Source of the DNA: Alphaproteobacteria bacterium
Lineage (GTDB): Bacteria; Bacteroidota; Bacteroidia; Chitinophagales; Chitinophagaceae
Direction: 5' to 3'
DNA length: 64,000 nucleotides
NCBI GenBank assembly: GCA_030053915.1
Contig: JASGCT010000002.1
Coordinates: forward strand, 1-64,000
Position 1 is the first letter of the stretch. Every line of letters begins with the position of its first letter. The notes below the pieces were generated by a model. It did no database searches. It saw only the letters and a program-made list of their open reading frames with translations, and was not told the origin of the DNA. The position numbers and the translations under genes are program-made. Of the stretch, positions 18,171-27,649 are shown one piece after another.

Positions 18171-19064
18171 ATGACCATTTTAACATCCAAGCAAAGCTTT
18201 TTAAGACTAATAACCTTAGGTTGGTTATTTTTAGCTACCTTAGTTCTTGGCAGTTTTTATTTTGTATTGTTGAGTATTTTTAAAAATATCCCTTTAAAAG
18301 AATTAACAACCTCTAAAGACTTTAAATATTTAGGAGGTGTCTTTACTTTTATGTGCTTTTTGGTACCTTGTTTCGTGTATGAATTACGCTATGGACATCG
18401 ATTGATCAATAAAGAAATATTTAAAAAGGAGAGTCGTTCTCAAGTTCTAATTATCATAATTTTATTGACTATTTTAACACCTTTTGGGGCAGAATCAATA
18501 AATATCCCTATCAGTTGGTATTCTGACCAACTCTTACAATATAGCCTATCCTTAGAAGCATCTTATAATGCTCAAATTTTACTATTTTTAGACTTCAAAT
18601 CGCTATGGGATTTATTATGGGCTTTAATTTTTGTTGCTATTTTACCTGGATTTGTAGAAGAGTTATTTTTTAGAAACTATGTACAGCCACTGTGTATTAA
18701 TTTAGTTAAAAATGCTTGGGTTGGCATCATCTTAGGTGCTTTCATTTTCAGTTTAGTCCATTTTTCAATCATCGGATTATTCCCTCGCATGGTTTTGGGT
18801 ATAATTTTAGGTGCAATTTTTTATTATACACAAAATTTATGGTTAAGTATTTTAATGCACGTGTTAAATAATGCAAGTATTGTAAGTACTGTATATTATT
18901 ATAAAGATGATGCAATAAAAATGAAGGCGTTTTTAGATACCAGCAATACAATCCAACCCTTTACAACGATGTGGTGGGTAGGTTTGTTATGTATTTTACC
19001 TATTTTTTATTTACTAAAAAAACTTAAAAAAACTGCGCAATTAAATTCTAACATCTTGAACTAA
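18171..19064 (+). CDS. CPBP-family intramembrane endopeptidase
   Basis: 297-residue polytopic membrane protein. The Abi/CPBP catalytic signature is intact: E163-E164 with R168 in EELFFRN, then SLVHFS and a later ILMHVLNN, matching the EExxxR, FxxxH and HxxxN/B motifs of glutamic intramembrane proteases. About eight hydrophobic segments are visible. Family members cleave prenylated CaaX proteins in eukaryotes or take part in bacteriocin immunity; the bacterial substrate here is unknown. The last 24 bases overlap the convergent gene at 19041. Confidence 0.9.
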   Translation: MTILTSKQSFLRLITLGWLFLATLVLGSFYFVLLSIFKNIPLKELTTSKDFKYLGGVFTFMCFLVPCFVYELRYGHRLINKEIFKKESRSQVLIIIILLTILTPFGAESINIPISWYSDQLLQYSLSLEASYNAQILLFLDFKSLWDLLWALIFVAILPGFVEELFFRNYVQPLCINLVKNAWVGIILGAFIFSLVHFSIIGLFPRMVLGIILGAIFYYTQNLWLSILMHVLNNASIVSTVYYYKDDAIKMKAFLDTSNTIQPFTTMWWVGLLCILPIFYLLKKLKKTAQLNSNILN

Positions 19065-19520
19065 AACTGATTTATCTTTAAAGTTTGAAATTTGAAGACT
19101 GAACACTGCAATTGGATGTGAACATTCGGTTAAGGCTCTTAAAACACGCTGCACTTGGTTTTCTGAATCATGCCCTTTTATCAAAAATAAAAAGTCTATT
19201 TTTTGAAAACTTGGTATTAACGTTTTTTGCTTTGCAACATTTTGATACAGAAAGAATTGTAATGAAAAATAGGGTTCAATTCCATAAAAGAACTCGAATT
19301 CTAAAGCCATGTAATCGATTGTTGCATTAGCAAAATTAGGCTGTTGAACTGTTGCCAAGATAGGTTTTTGAAGCTGTAGTTTTAAATACAGTTCGTTATT
19401 TATTTTATTAGCTATTTGATATGTTGATAATACAGATTTAATACCAATTAAAGTAGCGTCTTTAAAAAAAGACTCAACAACTTCGGCATTTTTAAAAATC
19501 GTTTTATCTATTTTTTGCAT
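19041..19520 (-). CDS. IPExxxVDY-family protein
   Basis: 159 residues starting MQKIDKTIF. A longer frame reaches 19538 with TTG, but that codon lies inside the predicted -7 box, so the ATG at 19520 is chosen. The C-terminal half shows the family pattern: a FSLQFF strand, LIPSFQKIDFLFLI in place of the eponymous IPExxxVDY, then a predicted helix and AVFSLQISNFKDKSVL. The family is restricted to Bacteroidota, often lies near pyruvate kinase, and has no known function. Its 3' end overlaps the CPBP gene by 24 bases. Confidence 0.75.
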   Translation of the reverse strand: MQKIDKTIFKNAEVVESFFKDATLIGIKSVLSTYQIANKINNELYLKLQLQKPILATVQQPNFANATIDYMALEFEFFYGIEPYFSLQFFLYQNVAKQKTLIPSFQKIDFLFLIKGHDSENQVQRVLRALTECSHPIAVFSLQISNFKDKSVLVQDVRI

Positions 19521-19535
19521 GTTTAATATATTTTG

Positions 19536-19543
19536 CAAATCTA
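19536..19543 (-). promoter_or_regulatory. Predicted -7 box TAGATTTG for the IPExxxVDY gene
   Basis: Minus-strand TAnnTTTG match, 15 bases before the ATG at 19520. It overlaps the alternative TTG at 19538 and so argues against it. Confidence 0.55.
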
Positions 19544-19628
19544 CATTATTTTTTCATCAAACTAAGGCATTTATGACAAATTTAGACAATTTCTAAAAAT
19601 ATCTTAGTAAAATATGATTCTTTTATTG

Positions 19629-19636
19629 TAATTTTG
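19629..19636 (+). promoter_or_regulatory. Predicted -7 box TAATTTTG for the CDGSH operon
   Basis: TAnnTTTG match ending 14 bases before the ATG at 19651. It would drive the CDGSH, DUF4292, EnvC-like and CoA-binding genes. Confidence 0.55.
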
Positions 19637-19650
19637 TAAAATTTATTTAT

Positions 19651-19878
19651 ATGTATAGTCCAATTAAAGTCCATTTAGAGTCCGGCAAAAAATATGCTTG
19701 GTGTAGTTGTGGTTTAAGCACTAACCAACCTTTTTGTGATGGGAGTCATAAAAGAACCCCAGGTGGTGAAGGTCCCATGATTTTTGAAGTACAAGAATCT
19801 GGTACCAAAGGTTTGTGTACTTGCAAACATACTAAAAACCCGCCATTTTGTGATGGCGCTCATAAAGCTATAAACTAA
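19651..19878 (+). CDS. Dual CDGSH iron-sulfur protein
   Basis: 75 residues with two complete CDGSH motifs, CSCGLSTNQPFCDGSH and CTCKHTKNPPFCDGAH, each offering three Cys and one His to a labile [2Fe-2S] cluster. Tandem-motif soluble members are common in bacteria and resemble mitochondrial MiNT; roles in redox or cluster transfer are proposed. No membrane segment is present. Its TAA overlaps the next ATG (TAATG), indicating translational coupling to the DUF4292 gene. Confidence 0.95.
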   Translation: MYSPIKVHLESGKKYAWCSCGLSTNQPFCDGSHKRTPGGEGPMIFEVQESGTKGLCTCKHTKNPPFCDGAHKAIN

Positions 19879-20843
19879 TGCCTAAACATATTTTTATTTT
19901 TAACAAAGGTCTCCTTGTTTTTAATAAAAAATCGACTTTTTGGATTATTCAAAGCACTTTATATTTATTAATTTTTGGCATAGCCTGCCGAAGTCCTAAA
20001 AAAATGCAAAAATTAAATTCGACCCTTCATACCATGGAAACCCCAATTAAGAATACTCAACTTGTTTCTGATAGCTTAAAAATTATTGAAGTCAATAAAA
20101 CTATAGATGAACAAAAAATCAAAGATTCTTTGAAACGGCTTGATAGCATTTTGGTGCGACTAAAAAATCAACCTTTTGCATACCTTTCCTTTAATGCAAA
20201 GTTAAAAATAGACCTTGAAACAGAACAAGGACATGACAACTATTTTGCCAATATTAGTTTGTTAAAAGATAGTATTATGTATATTACAATACGTGCTAAT
20301 ATATTGGGAATTAGTGCCATAGGCGCTCAAGCTATTATAACTAAAGATTCGTTAATTCTTTTAAATAAAATTGATAAATCAATAAAATATTACCATATTT
20401 CATATATTTCTAAAATTTTAAACATAAAATTAAATTTTACGACCTTACAAAATTTACTTATTGGAAATCATGTGCTTGATTCTTTTATTATTGATAATCT
20501 TGTTGAACAATCTAATAATTATGTAGTTCTTGCACATAATACATTGCTTGCTATAAGTTATATTTTTTCAAAGAATGATTTAAGTCTTCACTCAATTAAA
20601 CTTGTTGAGTCTAGCTTAAATAAAGTGAGAACCGCTTTAATAAATAATATCGAATTCCAAAGGTATCAAAATATGAATTTTGCAACTAAAAGAAATATAT
20701 CTGTAAACGATTTAAAATCATTTGATGTACAATTAGATTTTAAAGAATTTAATTTTAATGAACCCTTAAAATACGGCTTCGTAATTTCTCAAAATAAAGG
20801 TCATAAACCATCTTCAAAAAAAATAAAAAAATCTCAACAATGA
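19878..20843 (+). CDS. DUF4292-family lipoprotein
   Basis: 321 residues. An unusually long basic stretch (about 22 residues) precedes the hydrophobic core, with the lipobox ending at Cys37 (FGIAC). The mature protein has the DUF4292 pattern: LSFNAKLKIDLET, then SIMYITIRANILGISAIGAQAIITKDSL and LNKIDKSIKYYHISYI, resembling LolB/LolA-like beta folds. In Bacteroidota this gene regularly sits directly ahead of an EnvC-like gene, as here with a 4-base overlap, so a joint envelope task is likely. A role in lipoprotein handling is inference. Confidence 0.8.
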   Translation: MPKHIFIFNKGLLVFNKKSTFWIIQSTLYLLIFGIACRSPKKMQKLNSTLHTMETPIKNTQLVSDSLKIIEVNKTIDEQKIKDSLKRLDSILVRLKNQPFAYLSFNAKLKIDLETEQGHDNYFANISLLKDSIMYITIRANILGISAIGAQAIITKDSLILLNKIDKSIKYYHISYISKILNIKLNFTTLQNLLIGNHVLDSFIIDNLVEQSNNYVVLAHNTLLAISYIFSKNDLSLHSIKLVESSLNKVRTALINNIEFQRYQNMNFATKRNISVNDLKSFDVQLDFKEFNFNEPLKYGFVISQNKGHKPSSKKIKKSQQ

Positions 20844-22138
20844 TATTTAAAATTAGTAAATATTGGGGCATTTTAATCTTAGGTTTGAGTATCTCAAGTA
20901 CACTTTTTTCGCAAACCAAAGAAGAACTTCAAAAACAAGAAGAACAATACCGTAAAGAAATACAAGAACTGACCATAAAATTAAATAAAACGCAACAAAA
21001 TAAATCCAATTCTTTAGCCCAAATAAATTTAATCAAACAAAAAATTTCAACCCGACAATATTTAAGAAACAAAATTAACCAACAACTTAATTTAATAAAT
21101 AAGCAAATTGAACAAAGTACTACCAAAATAGGCGATTTAAACCAAAAATTATATTTGTTAAAACAAGAATATGCCCAAACTATCGACTTTATGTATCGTA
21201 ATCGTAGTAATTTTAGTATTTGGTATTTTATATTAGCTGCCAACGATTTTAATGAATCTTTTAAACGCATGTATTATTTAAAACGATATCAAAATTATCA
21301 ATTAAATTTAAAAGCGTCTATTGAAAATAATACCGAAAGTTTAGTAATTAAAATGGAAAATTTAAATCAAATCAAGAAAAAACGTCAAGAAAAAATAAGT
21401 GTTAGCAATAAAGAATTAGACTTATTAAATAAAGATAAAGCCACTGAAGATCAATTATATAAAAACTTAATTGGCGAAGAAGCCCAACTTAAAGAAGCGC
21501 TCGAAAAAAAAGAAAAGCAACGGATTAAAATGAAACAATTGATAAAAGACATTATTAAAAAAGAAACCTTAGAGGCGGCGGCTAAACGTGATAAAACAAA
21601 AAATCATACCAACAAACCCAATACGGCAACTACGGTTGAATCTGATAATTCTGGTTTGATTAAATTAAAAGAGCAAAGACCGTATTCGCCCCTAGAACAA
21701 TCTGCAGATGATATTGAATTTTCACTTAATTTTGAAAAAAACAAAGGTGATTTACCTTGGCCTGTAGATAAAGGAAATATAGACGTTCCATTTGGCGTAA
21801 GTTTGATTCCCAATACTAAATTATCACGAAAAAGCGATGGCTTAGAAATTTCAGTACCTTTAAATTCTACGATTAAAAATATTGCTGATGGCATCGTTTT
21901 AAAAGCATCAGAATTTGGAGGTGAATTTGTAGTTATGATTTTACACGGTAAATACATTTCGGTTTACAGCCATTTAGCCTCTGTTAATGTTAAAGCAGGT
22001 CAAGAATTGAAAGCCAGAGCTATCATTGGTAAAAGTGGCAAAGATATCAATGGTGAAGGATTTTTACTTTTTATGATAACGAACGATAAAGGCACACCGT
22101 TAAACCCTGAACTATGGTTAAAAAAAAGAATAAATTAA
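20840..22138 (+). CDS. EnvC-like murein hydrolase activator (degenerate M23)
   Basis: 432 residues: a signal peptide ending near residue 25 (FSQ), a long coiled coil to about residue 240, a linker, and a C-terminal LytM/M23 domain. The zinc ligands of active M23 peptidases are not kept; the usual HLHFE reads FLLFMI and the first histidine of HxxxGxD is missing (SRKSDGLEI). This matches EnvC-type proteins, which activate cell-wall amidases instead of cutting peptidoglycan. The matching amidase is not in the window. It overlaps the DUF4292 gene and is followed after one base by the CoA-binding gene. Confidence 0.85.
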   Translation: MIFKISKYWGILILGLSISSTLFSQTKEELQKQEEQYRKEIQELTIKLNKTQQNKSNSLAQINLIKQKISTRQYLRNKINQQLNLINKQIEQSTTKIGDLNQKLYLLKQEYAQTIDFMYRNRSNFSIWYFILAANDFNESFKRMYYLKRYQNYQLNLKASIENNTESLVIKMENLNQIKKKRQEKISVSNKELDLLNKDKATEDQLYKNLIGEEAQLKEALEKKEKQRIKMKQLIKDIIKKETLEAAAKRDKTKNHTNKPNTATTVESDNSGLIKLKEQRPYSPLEQSADDIEFSLNFEKNKGDLPWPVDKGNIDVPFGVSLIPNTKLSRKSDGLEISVPLNSTIKNIADGIVLKASEFGGEFVVMILHGKYISVYSHLASVNVKAGQELKARAIIGKSGKDINGEGFLLFMITNDKGTPLNPELWLKKRIN

Positions 22139-22139
22139 T

Positions 22140-22505
22140 ATGATATATAAAACAACCTTAGTCCTTGGGGCTTCTACAGACCCCAATCGCTATAGTAATA
22201 TGGCAGTTTTAAAATTACAGGCACATCATATTCCAGTCATTGCAATTGGAAAAGTTGCTGGTGATATTGGCACAATTCCTATTCAAACTAAAATAGATCG
22301 AAGTCTTACAATTCATACCGTATCGTTGTATTTAAATACGGCACATCAAGAACAATTCTACGAAGAAATCATATCATTAAAACCTCAAAGAATTATTTTT
22401 AATCCAGGTACCGAAAACCCTTATTTTGAAGCCATCTTAACAAAACAAGGGCTGGAAGTACTTCGAGCTTGTACTTTAGTTATGCTAAGTACGAATTCTT
22501 TTTAA
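22140..22505 (+). CDS. CoA-binding-domain protein
   Basis: 121 residues of Rossmann fold beginning TTLVLGASTDPNRYSNMAVLKL, with an IIFNPGTENPYFE segment near the end, as in short CoA_binding_2 (YccU-like) proteins. No catalytic function is known for these; binding of CoA or a nucleotide is assumed from the fold. It ends the CDGSH-DUF4292-EnvC transcription unit. Confidence 0.88.
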   Translation: MIYKTTLVLGASTDPNRYSNMAVLKLQAHHIPVIAIGKVAGDIGTIPIQTKIDRSLTIHTVSLYLNTAHQEQFYEEIISLKPQRIIFNPGTENPYFEAILTKQGLEVLRACTLVMLSTNSF

Positions 22506-22574
22506 AAAAACGCTACGCACCTTCTCTATTTTTAAAAATGACAAAAAAATGACATCCTGTTTTTTGTTTTTTAT

Positions 22575-22582
22575 TATTTTTG
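22575..22582 (+). promoter_or_regulatory. Predicted -7 box TATTTTTG for the VWA lipoprotein gene
   Basis: TAnnTTTG match ending 14 bases before the ATG at 22597. It lies downstream of the alternative ATG at 22549, favouring the shorter protein. Confidence 0.5.
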
Positions 22583-22596
22583 ACAAAATTTTAGTT

Positions 22597-23790
22597 ATGT
22601 TTAAAGATTTATTTAAAGGTTTTTCAATATTTTTGTTTTTAATAGTGATTTTGGTAAGTTGTGGTAAGGATGGTGGGCTATTTTCATCGAGCGAGTTGAG
22701 TGGCGACAAAGCTACGAGCGGATTAACGGGCGATGTTGATAATGGAAGTGGTAAAGTAACTGGGGGTGGTAAAATTACTGCCGCCGAATGGAATGATTTG
22801 CAAAACTGGACTTTTTGGGATACTACAATTTCAAAATCTGAATTTAATATGCTTCCTTCGCAATGGGGTCTATTTAATACAAATCGTATTTCTGTTCAAA
22901 TAAAAAACACAAATCTTAGCCCTGCCTCCAATGCTATAGTTGTTCTAAAAAAAAATGGAGTACCCGTTTTTGCAACTAAAACCGATAATTTTGGTAAAGC
23001 AGAATTATGGCCCAATTTATTTTTCAATCAACCCATTGCTGATTTTTCTCCTTATTCAATTGATATAAACAATGGCGAAAAAATAATAAATAACATGAAA
23101 TCATATAAAGATGGCATCAACGAAGCGATTATTGGAACAAACGTATTACCAATGGCTATTGAAATTGCTTTTGTTGTTGATGCCACTGGGTCTATGGGCG
23201 ATGAATTAGAATTTTTAAAAGATGAATTGTATAGTGTATTAAACCGAATTAGTGACACATTAAGGAATGCAACGGTTTCTACAGGGTCTGTTTTTTACAG
23301 AGATTTCGGTGATGATTATATTACAAAATTTAGTGCTTTTTCAAATAATATGTCCCAAACTATTAATTTTATTAAAGCACAATCTGCCGGAGGAGGCGGT
23401 GATTGGCCAGAAGCAGTACATTCTGCCTTAGAAACAACCTTAAAGTCTTTACAATGGTCTAACAATGCTACCACTAAAATTGTATTTTTAATTTTAGACG
23501 CCCCACCTCACCAAGACGACCAAACTGTTAAAAGCAGTCTGCAAAACTCGGTTTTAAATATGGCTAAGGCTGGTATTAAAATTATACCTATTGCCGCCAG
23601 CGGGATTGATGATAATACCGAATTTTTTCTACGTTTCTTGTCTATAACAACGAATGGTAGCTATATTTTTATAACCAATGATAGCGGCATTGGCAATAGC
23701 CACAAAAAAGCCATTGTTGGAAATTACAAGGTTGATTTTTTAAATAATTTATTAGTTAAATTAGTGTATCGGTACGCTTCCCAACCATAA
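22597..23790 (+). CDS. von Willebrand factor A-domain lipoprotein
   Basis: 397 residues from the ATG at 22597, which gives a compact lipoprotein signal with Cys22 in LVSC; the upstream ATG at 22549 would add 16 residues and lies ahead of the promoter box. After a Gly/Ser-rich spacer comes a beta domain (from ITAAEWNDLQNW) and then a VWA domain with the metal-ion adhesion site DATGSMG starting at residue 195. Such lipoproteins face the periplasm or surface and probably bind a partner protein through the metal site. The ligand is unknown. Confidence 0.85.
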   Translation: MFKDLFKGFSIFLFLIVILVSCGKDGGLFSSSELSGDKATSGLTGDVDNGSGKVTGGGKITAAEWNDLQNWTFWDTTISKSEFNMLPSQWGLFNTNRISVQIKNTNLSPASNAIVVLKKNGVPVFATKTDNFGKAELWPNLFFNQPIADFSPYSIDINNGEKIINNMKSYKDGINEAIIGTNVLPMAIEIAFVVDATGSMGDELEFLKDELYSVLNRISDTLRNATVSTGSVFYRDFGDDYITKFSAFSNNMSQTINFIKAQSAGGGGDWPEAVHSALETTLKSLQWSNNATTKIVFLILDAPPHQDDQTVKSSLQNSVLNMAKAGIKIIPIAASGIDDNTEFFLRFLSITTNGSYIFITNDSGIGNSHKKAIVGNYKVDFLNNLLVKLVYRYASQP

Positions 23791-23869
23791 ATTTAAAGTA
23801 ATGCCTTAGGTTAAAACCATAAATTAAAAATGAATTTATATTTTTTTACAATTATTTGTTAAAATTATG

Positions 23870-23877
23870 TAACTTTG
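23870..23877 (+). promoter_or_regulatory. Predicted -7 box TAACTTTG for the type IX cargo gene
   Basis: TAnnTTTG match ending 12 bases before the ATG at 23890. The TTG at 23875 that would extend the frame lies inside this box. An imperfect 11-13 base repeat (accataaatt) flanks the preceding gap at about 23784 and 23816. Confidence 0.6.
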
Positions 23878-23889
23878 TTCTTTAAAACA

Positions 23890-25734
23890 ATGTTTTTGAA
23901 TAGAATAAAAAATCTATGCTTCTTAGTGTGTTTGGTTTTAGGTAATCTAATTGCCCAGAGTCAGGTTGTTGTTTATTTTTGCGATTCGGCAACTTTACAA
24001 GGTTTAGATACCGTATTTACAAACAAAAATTGGTATGACTCTTTAAATAGTTCTACCCTGCTTCCATTAAATTCAAAGCTACAAAGTAAATTATATTATT
24101 TTGATTCAAATATTAATATTACTACAAAAACACCGCGCGATTCTGTTCGTGTGGTTATAGTTGAAACATTAGACACACCTAGTTTAGCCCGCGTACAATT
24201 TTTTTGTGGGCAAAAAGTTATCGGCGATATCGTAGGTTTTAATACCAATAGTAATTTAGCGTTTTTTAATCTGCCCGACACTGCTTTAGATAAAGCGCCT
24301 TTGCCCCTTAATACGCCTTTACAAACTAAAACTTATTTTGCTACCAGGCGTTCTAATCCTAACACCTTTAAATGCCAAAGTTATGCTAGAGTCCCTATTA
24401 AAATTACGGTGAGCGATTTGCCTATTTTTTCATTACACCCCTCACTTCAAGACACATTATATATCGTTGGCAATCCAGCTAAAAACCTTAATGTATCAAT
24501 ATCCAATCGTAATGATTCTTTAAAAATTTCATGGTATGTTTCACGCAGTCCTGGAAATTATAACGGCGTTTTAGTAAAATTTTTTAGTAAAGACACTTTT
24601 GCCACCCCCTTTACTACGCCCGATTCATTTAAATTATACGAAAATGGTTATGAATATTATTATGCTGTAGCTGAAATTAACCAATGCGCAACCACTAGTA
24701 ATTTTAGTGGGCGTATTCAAGTAGATTATCGTCCTTTTTTTTATATTCAAGAACCTTCTAATGACACTGCTAATATGTGTCTCAATTCTACATATACCGA
24801 TGCAATTCGATATGCTTTCAAAGCCTCCCTTAAACCAGGAATCGGACGCATTACATCTATCGATCTTTATCAAACAACTGATACCCCTACCCGCAATGGC
24901 AATAGGCTTCTACATGTATCAAACGTCTTTAGTTTTGATACATTTTTAACATATTCTATTCCAACCACAAATTTAATAAACGGCTTTAGATATTATGTAG
25001 TAATTAGCACAAGTTTAAATCAAACAATAACGTCAAGAATTAGTGGCATTAAATATGTGCGTAAAAACACAGCAGTTACCATTGAAGCCCTGAAACCAGA
25101 ATTTATTTTACCAGATTTAAAATATATCAAAATTGTTTTCGGCGACCAAATACAATTAAAAGGGACGGTGGATGGTCCAATAAAAGCTAAGAATTATTTA
25201 AGACGGGATACGATAGCAAATTTTAAATGGAATTATGACGACCAAAACAATAGTTTTTATGATTCAATTTATAATGCACAACCTATTTACGATAATACAA
25301 CAATCAATCTACAAGCCAGCAATGGCTTCGGCTGTCCGGGTACAGACGCATTAGTAGTTTGGGTTAATAAAAATAATAGCAAAAGAAATAATTTGTTTAC
25401 AGTACCTAGAGTGTTAACCCCTGATAACCAGGATGGTCTGTTTGATGATTTCTACTTAACAAAATTACAAACCGTAAACCAAGTGTCTATGGTTTCGGTA
25501 GATATCTACGACAAATATCTTTGTAAAATTTATACCGACACGTTTCCACCGAACACTTACGAAAAATATGACTTAAAAAATAAAGATGGTGATTTTTTAT
25601 GCTCTGGAACTTATTATTATGTTATTAAAATTAACGACTTAAACTATATTCAACAAGGAAGTTTTTATGTTATAAATTCAAACCAAACCAAACCTTGTGC
25701 AACCACACCTTGTAAAGTAAATTTATTTAAATAA
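23890..25734 (+). CDS. Type IX secreted protein with gliding-associated (CHU_C, type B) C-terminal domain
   Basis: 614 residues from the ATG at 23890 (the upstream TTG is rejected because of the promoter). A signal peptide covers about 1-24. The centre has Ig-like units of the same style as the giant protein at the window start (YYYAVAEINQCATTSNFSGRIQV). The last 110 residues form a type B sorting domain: FTVPRVLTPDNQDGLFDDFYL, a VDIYDKY strand and a final GTYYYVIK hairpin. After the last strand there is an extra tail of about 18 residues with two cysteines (CATTPC), longer than usual for this signal. It should be exported through the type IX system and held at the surface. Confidence 0.85.
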   Translation: MFLNRIKNLCFLVCLVLGNLIAQSQVVVYFCDSATLQGLDTVFTNKNWYDSLNSSTLLPLNSKLQSKLYYFDSNINITTKTPRDSVRVVIVETLDTPSLARVQFFCGQKVIGDIVGFNTNSNLAFFNLPDTALDKAPLPLNTPLQTKTYFATRRSNPNTFKCQSYARVPIKITVSDLPIFSLHPSLQDTLYIVGNPAKNLNVSISNRNDSLKISWYVSRSPGNYNGVLVKFFSKDTFATPFTTPDSFKLYENGYEYYYAVAEINQCATTSNFSGRIQVDYRPFFYIQEPSNDTANMCLNSTYTDAIRYAFKASLKPGIGRITSIDLYQTTDTPTRNGNRLLHVSNVFSFDTFLTYSIPTTNLINGFRYYVVISTSLNQTITSRISGIKYVRKNTAVTIEALKPEFILPDLKYIKIVFGDQIQLKGTVDGPIKAKNYLRRDTIANFKWNYDDQNNSFYDSIYNAQPIYDNTTINLQASNGFGCPGTDALVVWVNKNNSKRNNLFTVPRVLTPDNQDGLFDDFYLTKLQTVNQVSMVSVDIYDKYLCKIYTDTFPPNTYEKYDLKNKDGDFLCSGTYYYVIKINDLNYIQQGSFYVINSNQTKPCATTPCKVNLFK

Positions 25735-25736
25735 TC

Positions 25737-26243
25737 ATGAAACATTTTATTAAAATTTTAAAAAAAATTGCCATTTTATTGATAATCGTTTTATTGATGT
25801 TCCAATTTTTTCAAATAGACAAAACCAATATTGTAGATAATTCAAATAATATCAGTCAAGTATTTCAAATGAATGATAGTGTAAGCACTATTTTAAAAAC
25901 TTCTTGTTACGATTGTCATTCTAACAATATAAACTACCCTTGGTATACCTATATCCAACCTGTTGGGTGGTGGATAAAACATCATATTAACGAAGGTCAA
26001 GATGAGCTTAATTTTGACAATTTTAAAACATATAAAATAAGAAGGCAATTTAAAAAACTCCAAGAATGTATTGAAGAGCTTGAAGAACAAAAAATGCCTT
26101 TAGAAAGTTATACCTTGGTTCATAACGAAGCCAAACTTTCTAACGAACAAAAGTCTTTAATGATCACTTGGTTTAAACGTCAACTAGAAACCATGAAAAC
26201 AACCTACCCAGAAGATAGTTTGAAAAGGCCATCCAAAAAATGA
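25737..26243 (+). CDS. Haem-binding domain protein (single CxxCH)
   Basis: 168 residues with an N-terminal membrane anchor or signal (about 5-25) and one c-type haem motif, C57-x2-C60-H61 (SCYDCHSN), followed by YPWYTYIQPVGWWIKHHINEGQ, the pattern of the Bacteroidota haem-bd family (PF14376). A distal Met in KMPLESY may complete the haem site. It is predicted periplasmic and probably takes part in electron transfer. It lies 2 bases after the type IX cargo gene and overlaps the next gene by 4 bases, so it is co-transcribed with both. Confidence 0.88.
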   Translation: MKHFIKILKKIAILLIIVLLMFQFFQIDKTNIVDNSNNISQVFQMNDSVSTILKTSCYDCHSNNINYPWYTYIQPVGWWIKHHINEGQDELNFDNFKTYKIRRQFKKLQECIEELEEQKMPLESYTLVHNEAKLSNEQKSLMITWFKRQLETMKTTYPEDSLKRPSKK

Positions 26244-27646
26244 AATTACTATACTATTTTTGTTTTGGATTATTCGTTTATATATTATTAAGCGTTTCTA
26301 TTCAATGTGCCAGTATCAGCTTACCTTTAGGCGGACCTAAAGATTCTTTACCGCCAATCTTAATTCGCAGCAATCCCCCTGATTCTCAAATTTATTTTAA
26401 AAACAAAAAAATAACTTTTTATTTTAACGAATTTTTACAAGAAAACAATTTAATAAATAACCTCTTTATTTCGCCCAACCCAACTTTACAACCTGAAATA
26501 AAAATAAAGTTAAACACGGTAACAATTTTTATTAAAGATACCCTGAAACCCAATACTACATATTCTTATTTATTTAATAATGCCATTGCCGATTTGCGTG
26601 AAAAAAATTTATACAAAAAACTTAGTTATTGTTTTAGTACAGGCGATATGATTGACCATAATACCTTTCAAGGCAGCGTTGTAAATGCCGAAACTGGCGA
26701 ATTTGATAGCACTGTAATTGTTATATTATATCGATACACTAAGGATGATTCTATTGTTTTTCACGAACGCCCCGATTATTTTTCGCCAGTCAATAGTCAA
26801 GGGCGATTTTCATTTTCGTTTTTACCCGCCGATAGCTTTTTAGCATTTGTGGTTCAAAATAGTAATAAAAAAAACTACTTTGATAGCACCACCCCTTTCG
26901 CATTTTTGAATCATCCAATTATAACAAGTACCGATACCAATAAAAAAGATACTTTTTACTTCTATAAAAGTATAAAAAATAACAATAAAAAAGCGAATTC
27001 AAAAATCAAAAATATTAAAGAAAAAGATATTCCTAAAATTAGCTTTAAAACGCCTATAGAAAATAACGAATACGATTTTTTAAAACCTTTTACCATAAGT
27101 TTTGTAAATAAAGTATTTTGGAATGATAGTTTTAATATTCAACTTACAGATACGTTTTATAAACCATATTCAAATTTTATGATGAATTTTGATACCACAA
27201 ATTTTACGTTTAAAGTCAACAATTTTAATTGGCTTATCGACAAACCTTACTATTTAATCATGCCATCGAGACTTGTTAAAGATGAGTACGATAAATATTT
27301 TGCCAATGCCGATACGATAAAATTTAAAACATTCAATGATAAAAATTATGGTAAATTAATTTTAAGATTAAAAAATATCGATTTAACCCAAAATTATATC
27401 TTACAATGCCTTGTTAATAAAGAGGTTATTTTAAAAATGCCGATAACTAAAAACACTTTAACTATACCCTATATGTATCCAGGAAAATTAAATTTGAGTA
27501 TTTATAAAGATGAAAATAAAAATGGAATATGGGATAAAGGCTTTTATAGTAAGCAGCTAAAATATCAACCAGAAAAAGCTATTATTTATCCAAAAGATTT
27601 ACAAATAAAAAAGAATTGGGACAATGAATTTGTTATTGAATTTTAA
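26240..27646 (+). CDS. Ig-like (SbsA-type) domain lipoprotein
   Basis: 468 residues; signal with lipobox-like SIQC (Cys23). It begins with the family pattern LPLGGPKDSLPPILIRSNPPDSQIYF and a Big_5/SbsA Ig-like domain with KPNTTYSYLFNNAIADL. The middle is Lys/Asn-rich, and the end has a carbohydrate-binding-like YKDENKNGIWDKG strand pair. This is a widely conserved Bacteroidota outer-envelope lipoprotein of unknown function. It overlaps the haem-binding gene by ATGA and is followed 3 bases later by recR. Confidence 0.85.
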   Translation: MKLLYYFCFGLFVYILLSVSIQCASISLPLGGPKDSLPPILIRSNPPDSQIYFKNKKITFYFNEFLQENNLINNLFISPNPTLQPEIKIKLNTVTIFIKDTLKPNTTYSYLFNNAIADLREKNLYKKLSYCFSTGDMIDHNTFQGSVVNAETGEFDSTVIVILYRYTKDDSIVFHERPDYFSPVNSQGRFSFSFLPADSFLAFVVQNSNKKNYFDSTTPFAFLNHPIITSTDTNKKDTFYFYKSIKNNNKKANSKIKNIKEKDIPKISFKTPIENNEYDFLKPFTISFVNKVFWNDSFNIQLTDTFYKPYSNFMMNFDTTNFTFKVNNFNWLIDKPYYLIMPSRLVKDEYDKYFANADTIKFKTFNDKNYGKLILRLKNIDLTQNYILQCLVNKEVILKMPITKNTLTIPYMYPGKLNLSIYKDENKNGIWDKGFYSKQLKYQPEKAIIYPKDLQIKKNWDNEFVIEF

Positions 27647-27649
27647 AAT

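Noticed and set aside
20840-22138. Loss of HxH zinc ligands in the M23 domain considered as an inactivated enzyme
   Set aside because: EnvC-type activators normally lack these residues, and the coiled-coil layout and DUF4292 neighbour fit that family, so it is the ordinary state.
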